Below, piece by piece: positions 41,385 through 64,000 of a stretch of 64,000 bases of DNA. The notes under the pieces are model-generated. The model was not told the DNA's origin, did not search any database, and saw nothing but the letters and a program-made list of their open reading frames with translations. This DNA is from Nocardia sp. CC227C. Its GTDB lineage: Bacteria > Actinomycetota > Actinomycetes > Mycobacteriales > Mycobacteriaceae. The stretch's first letter is position 1; the number at the start of each line of letters is the position of its first letter. A program made the translations under genes and the position numbers. Location of the stretch: contig NZ_JASITE010000022.1 in the NCBI RefSeq assembly GCF_030767025.1, positions 1-64,000 of the forward strand, in the 5' to 3' direction.

Positions 41385-42752
41385 ATGGTCAGCAACATCG
41401 CAGGTGGGAGCCCCTCCCAGCACGGCGCCGAATCGGGCTCACAGCTGGGTGCGCTCGAAGCCTATGCCGCACAGGCCCACGGCTATCTGAGCGTCGGCCC
41501 CGAACAACTGGGTCAGTTGGCGGGTCTGCTGCGGCCGATGGTCCTCGAGTCCTGGCTGCGCAGCCTGCGCGGCGGCGTCGACCCCATGGACGACGGTGAC
41601 GGGCGCGGGCTGAGAGGCGCTGACCTGCAACGGTATCGGGACAATCATGCCATCGCCGCGGTGATGCCGCTGGTCGACAAGCTGCTGTTGCGCGACGCCA
41701 CCGGCACCGGTCTCATCGTGGTGGTGGCCGACCAGTTCGGCCGGGTGCTTTCGGTGCACGGCACCCCCGATCGAGTGAGTGCCGCGGCCGAGGCCGGACT
41801 GCGAGAGGGCAACGACCTGTCCGAGCGCCGGGTCGGCACCAATGCGGTGGGCCTGGTGGTGCGCACCGGCCGCGCGGCCTGGATCCACGGTCCCGAACAC
41901 TTCCTGCACCGCATGCATCAGATCACCGGAGCCGCCGCGCCCGTGCATGATCCGGACGGCCGCCTGGTCGGCGTGCTCATGATCGCGGGCGGGGTGCGGG
42001 TGGCGCGCCCGGAAATCCTCGCGTTGGTGAAGGCCGCGGCCACCGCCGCGGAAATGGATCTGCTGCTGGCGGCCGTGCGCTCCGGCCGGGATCGGCAGGT
42101 GCGCCATCCCGCCGATGCGGTGCACCCGCCCGCGCCGGAACGCCTCGGTCTGGAGGTGCTCGGGCTCGGGCAGCCGCAGCTGACCGTGGCGGGGGAGCGA
42201 GTTCCGTTGTCGCAGCGGCATGCCGAGATCCTGCTGCTGCTCGCCGAGCATGCCGAGGGGTTGAGCGCGGACCATCTCGCGCTGTTGCTCGACGACGCCG
42301 ATCTGGACAACGCCACCATCCGCGCCGCGGTGTCGCGACTGCGCTCGGTGGTGGGTTCCAAGGTCTTCGGCTCGCGTCCCTATCGATTGCTGGTGCCTAT
42401 CGCCACGGATGTGGAGGCGCTGCGCGCCGCGCTCGATTCCGGCGATGTGGAGGCCGCCGTTCGGCTCTATTCGGGGCCGGTTCTGCCGCGTTCGACCGCG
42501 CCCGGAGTAATAGACATTCGCGATGAATTGCGAGTGCGATTGCGGACCGCCGTGCTGCGATCCGGGGACGCGACCGTGCTCAGCAGATGGACGGCGGGCG
42601 CGGAGGGGCGCGACGACGCGGCGTCCTGGGTCGCCTATCGCGCGGCCGTTGACCGGGACTCTCCCTTGTATTCGCAGATAGAAGCCAAAATTCGCGTTCT
42701 CGATCGGCGCATGGGCGCCGATGCAACGCAGATGCAACGTTTCGGCTCCTAG
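41385..42752 (+). CDS. GAF-domain transcriptional regulator with winged-helix C-terminus
   Basis: A 455-residue protein. Residues about 30-85 are an N-terminal helical part (LLRPMVLESWLRSLRGGVDP), 95-225 a GAF-like sensor domain (GLIVVVADQFGRVLSVHG, NDLSERRVGTNAVGLVVRTGRAAW), and 270-365 a DNA-binding winged helix (PLSQRHAEILLLLAEHAEG, ATIRAAVSRLRSVVGSKVF). The layout matches actinobacterial AcoR-like GAF regulators. The ATG at 41385 has gggaaagg upstream. It precedes the giant NRPS gene by about 540 bp on the same strand and is a candidate regulator of it; that is inference. Confidence 0.78.
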   Translation: MVSNIAGGSPSQHGAESGSQLGALEAYAAQAHGYLSVGPEQLGQLAGLLRPMVLESWLRSLRGGVDPMDDGDGRGLRGADLQRYRDNHAIAAVMPLVDKLLLRDATGTGLIVVVADQFGRVLSVHGTPDRVSAAAEAGLREGNDLSERRVGTNAVGLVVRTGRAAWIHGPEHFLHRMHQITGAAAPVHDPDGRLVGVLMIAGGVRVARPEILALVKAAATAAEMDLLLAAVRSGRDRQVRHPADAVHPPAPERLGLEVLGLGQPQLTVAGERVPLSQRHAEILLLLAEHAEGLSADHLALLLDDADLDNATIRAAVSRLRSVVGSKVFGSRPYRLLVPIATDVEALRAALDSGDVEAAVRLYSGPVLPRSTAPGVIDIRDELRVRLRTAVLRSGDATVLSRWTAGAEGRDDAASWVAYRAAVDRDSPLYSQIEAKIRVLDRRMGADATQMQRFGS

Positions 42753-42916
42753 TCTCCACATCCGAAAGTGCGGTCAGTCACATCTGGCGACCGCAGTGTG
42801 GCGACACCCACATTCGCGGTTGCCGCCGCGTTCCTCCGTGAGCCAACTAGACGCTCGTCCAACTTTTTTTCGGGAAAAAGTTCCGTTTTATTCTGTCAAC
42901 GCCTAGTCTTCGCCAT

Positions 42917-42935
42917 ACATGGACCGCATCCATGT
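42917..42935. promoter_or_regulatory. Operator-like inverted repeat upstream of the NRPS gene
   Basis: A perfect 7-bp inverted repeat, acatgga-ccgca-tccatgt, the size of a dimeric regulator site. The binding protein is unknown. Confidence 0.45.
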
Positions 42936-42950
42936 GACGCAGGTGACAGT

Positions 42951-42987
42951 GCGGCCCACTTTTGGACAGTGTCCACCTGTGGGCCGC
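42951..42987. promoter_or_regulatory. Nested hairpin in the NRPS leader region
   Basis: The outer stem is perfect over 9 bp (gcggcccac at 42951-42959 and gtgggccgc at 42979-42987). Inside it a second palindrome, ggacagtgtcc, occupies the loop. It could be an attenuator or terminator for upstream transcription, or a structured 5' leader element of the NRPS transcript. Confidence 0.5.
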
Positions 42988-43291
42988 GTGAGTTGGAGGA
43001 AGAGCTAGAGCAGTAGATCCAGATGCGGGAAGCGTCCGGGCGCCACGTGTTCTCGGTCCGCCTCGCACCCGCGTACCGGTCGAGATCCGAGGGCAGAGGA
43101 TCCAAGGCGCGGCCGGGAAGTCCGCAGCAGATCACGTGCGCACCGCCGGAGTGGGCTCCGCTGGCGCGCATTCGTCGAATTCCCGTGGTGGTTCCGCGGC
43201 GCGGGCATCGCTCAGACGGTGCTCGGGCCTGATTTGCGCTGCCTGAAAAGCGTTTCGCCGCTTGTTGATTCGTCATATCGAGGAGGCTCTG

Positions 43292-61692
<18,401 letters not shown>

Positions 61693-61693
<1 letters not shown>

Positions 61694-64000
61694 TGCAACA
61701 CGCGGAGTCGGTAGCCCTGAGCCGGTGCGGCAGTCACGCGGCGCTGCGCAGCGCCTATGGCACAGCGGACCTGCCGAATCTCATCGAAACGGTCGCCGCG
61801 CTCGAACCCGAGCGCACCGCCCTGCGGCACGGCGACACCACCGTCAGCTACGCGGCCCTGGCCGCCGAGGTCGGGGTGCTGGCCGAGGCCATGGGGGGTG
61901 CGCTCGAACCCGACGCCCTGGTCCAGGTGGTGGTCTCCGGCCAGCTGCCCGGCCTGATGGAGGGTGCGGAAGGCGCGTTGGCCGCCGTGCTGGAGGATCT
62001 GCTCGCCGACGCCGTCGACGCGGCCGCCGGGGTGCTGGTCCCGAACCTCGCCCCCGTCGAGACCCTGGTGACCCTGTTCCAGGAGCAGGTGCACCGCACC
62101 CCCGACGCGGTGGCGCTGCGCTGCGGCGACCAGAGCCTCACCTATGCCGAATTCGCCGCCCGCGTGCACGCACTCGCACGGCGGCTGCTGGACTACGGCG
62201 TCGGTCCCGATGTGTTGGTGGGGTTGTCGGTGCGCCGCTCCTTCGAGCTGCTGGTCGGCATGTACGCCATTCTCGAGGCGGGCGGCGCGTATGTGCCGAT
62301 CGATCCGGAGCACCCCGCCGATCGCATCGCCTACGTGCTGGATGTCGCGGCCCCCGCGCTGGTGCTCACCACCACCGGCGACCGGCCGGATATCGACGCG
62401 GACGTGCCGGTGCTGTGCATCGACGAATTCGAGCGCACCGCCGGCGACACCGAATCCGATACCACCGCGCTCAGCGCGAGCCCCTATCGATCGCAGCCGG
62501 TGGGGAACAACACCGCCTACGTCATCTTCACTTCCGGCTCCACCGGCCGCCCCAAGGGCGTGGCGGTGTCGCACCGGGCCATCGTCGCCAATCTCCGTTG
62601 GCGGCAACGGCTCTACCGGCTCGACGACAGCGATGTGGTGCTCCAGAAGACGCCCTTCACCTTCGATGTGTCGGTGTGGGAGTTCTTCTGGCCGTTGCAG
62701 ACCGGTGCGACGCTGGTGATCGCGGCGCCCGACGGTCACCGCGACCCCGCCTACCTGCTGCGCACCATCGCCGAACACGGCGTCACCATCACGCATTTCG
62801 TGCCGTCCATGCTGGCGGTCTTCGTCGCTGCGATCCAGTCGGCGAGCACGGACCCCTCCGCGGCCGATTCGTTGCGTGCCGTCTTCTCCTCCGGTGAGGC
62901 GCTGCCCGCCGCGACCGCAGCCGCCTTCCGCGATGTGAGCGGCGCCTGCCTGCACAACCTCTACGGTCCCACCGAGGCCGCCGTGGACGTCACCGCGCAC
63001 GAGGTCACCGCCGCCGACATCGATATGGTGCCCATCGGCTCCGCCGCCGACGACACCGAATTGCTGGTGCTGGACGACGATCTGCGCCCGGTGCCATCCG
63101 GGGTGGTCGGCGAGCTGTACCTGGCGGGGGTGCAGCTGGCCCGCGGCTACGTGGCGCGGCCCGGCCTGACCGCGGAGCGGTTCGTGGCCAATCCCGAAGG
63201 CGCGCCGGGTGACCGGATGTATCGCACCGGCGATCTGGTGCGCTGGACACGCGCCGTGGACGGCGGTCCGGACGAACTGGAATATCTGGGCCGCAGTGAT
63301 TTCCAGGTGAAGCTGCGCGGCCTGCGCGTCGAACTCGGCGAGGTCGAGGCCGCGCTGCTGCGGCACGCCGCGGTGGCGCAGGCGGCGGTGGTCCTGCACC
63401 GGCACGTCAGCGGAGACCATCTGGTCGGCTATGTGGTCGGTGAACGGGATATGGACACCGCGGCGGTGCTCGCGTCGACCCGAGAACTGCTGCCGGAGTA
63501 CATGGTGCCGTCGCTGCTGACAGTGCTCGACGCCATGCCGGTGAACGCCAACGGCAAGCTGGACCGCCGCGCCCTGCCGGAACCCGTGTTCACCGACAGC
63601 GTCACCGCGTACCGCGAGCCGGAGACGGCCGCCGAACTCACCGTGGCCGCGATCTTCGCCGATCTGCTCGGGGTCGAGCAGATCGGGGCGGACGATGATT
63701 TCTTCGCCCTGGGCGGTAATTCGCTGATTGCCACCCGGGCCATCGCCCGTACCGCCGAGGCGCTGGGCATCGCCATCGATGTGCGCGACTTCTTCGACCG
63801 TCCCACGGTGGCGGCGGTGGCCGCGCTCGCCGCCACCGTCGCTCCGGCATCGGCCCTGCCCGCCCTGGTGGCGCGACCGCGGCCCGATCGGGTGCCGCTG
63901 TCGCCCGCGCAGCAGCGCATGTGGTTCCTCAACCGCCTCGCGCACACCGAATCGGACCGCGCCGCGGACGGTTTCGATGCGGCGGCGGTCGACAACATCG
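61693..64000 (+). CDS. Non-ribosomal peptide synthetase, partial (runs off the window)
   Basis: The first 769 residues of a second NRPS. Residues about 20-115 are a vestigial A-domain N-terminal piece (LPNLIETVAALEPERTALRHG, LAEAMGGALEPDALVQVV) similar to the end of the preceding protein. A complete A domain follows (about 122-632, TSGSTGRPKG), then T (S677 in LGGNSLIATR) and the beginning of a C domain (VPLSPAQQRMWFLNRL). The pocket residues read DVWHFSLVDK, the serine code of EntF. The domain should charge the T domain that follows, acting as module 6 with domain C6 of the upstream protein. ATG at 61693 overlaps the upstream stop (TGATG), with ggaagg upstream. Confidence 0.93.

Larger units (their letters stand above)
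42753..43291. other. Long regulatory region upstream of the giant NRPS gene
   Basis: About 540 bp without a convincing gene. It contains an AT-rich stretch around 42860-42900 suitable for a promoter and two inverted repeats listed separately. No iron box (IdeR/DmdR type) was seen, so nothing here points to iron control. Confidence 0.6.

Noticed and set aside
42753..43291. Iron-box (IdeR/DmdR) upstream of the NRPS, which would suggest a siderophore
   Set aside because: No sequence close to the 19-bp palindrome was found; the siderophore idea has no support here.

Overview
The window looks like a mycolic-acid actinomycete, most likely Nocardia. This is inferred from the high GC, a KshB-type steroid hydroxylase reductase behind a KstR-type operator, an MftF-type glycosyltransferase, nocardial-style giant NRPS genes and actinomycete insertion sequences. 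By eye, roughly the first 31 kb is less GC-rich and full of insertion sequences, while the rest is uniformly GC-rich.

Region 1 (about 0.2-31.1 kb) is a type II (aromatic) polyketide cluster that I do not recognise as a described one. It has KS-alpha, chain-length factor, ACP, a didomain aromatase/cyclase and an MBL-fold cyclase in one run (25.5-30.1 kb), and an ActIII-type ketoreductase at 7.4 kb. Tailoring genes include a type I Baeyer-Villiger monooxygenase with an N-terminal extension, an acyl-CoA-dehydrogenase-like flavin monooxygenase, an NTF2-like protein, a WrbA-like flavoprotein, a methyltransferase, an HSL-type hydrolase, a lipocalin-like protein and two related proteins of unknown function. 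A WecE-like sugar aminotransferase, a glycosyltransferase and RmlA point to an amino-deoxysugar on the product. A StrR-like regulator and a SARP are the candidate controls. The chain-length factor has the same chain-length residues as the actinorhodin one, which suggests a C16 (octaketide) backbone. Four insertion sequences (IS5-like, IS701/IS4-like, IS630-like, IS3-like), all with frame-disrupted transposases, split the cluster between 10.1 and 18.6 kb and enclose an HTH/ImmA pair and the aminotransferase. An MDR oxidoreductase in the cluster is also broken.

The boundary is marked by a 75-bp fragment encoding the last residues of EF-Tu, followed by a terminator (31.25-31.37 kb). This suggests the cluster was inserted at the 3' end of tuf. 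Region 2 (31.4-42.8 kb) fits the conserved actinobacterial neighbourhood downstream of tuf: a DUF433/DUF5615-like pair, a frameshifted small gene, a glutamate-racemase-like gene with a ferredoxin-reductase-like gene, an SPW-repeat protein with a TetR regulator, a repeat-rich protein, an AlkD-like repair protein, KshB with a TetR regulator, an mftF-like gene without the rest of the mycofactocin cluster, and a GAF-domain regulator.

Region 3 (43.3-64 kb) is a giant NRPS system. The first protein (6,133 residues) has a starter-type C domain and five complete C-A-T modules, then a sixth C domain, a repeat-rich linker and a vestigial A-domain N-terminal fragment. The second NRPS overlaps it by 1 bp and begins with a matching vestigial fragment before an A-T-C series that runs off the window. 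Specificity pockets read clearly as Thr (modules 3 and 4) and Ser (first A domain of the second protein); the other three are not assigned. No thioesterase or MbtH gene is visible in the window.
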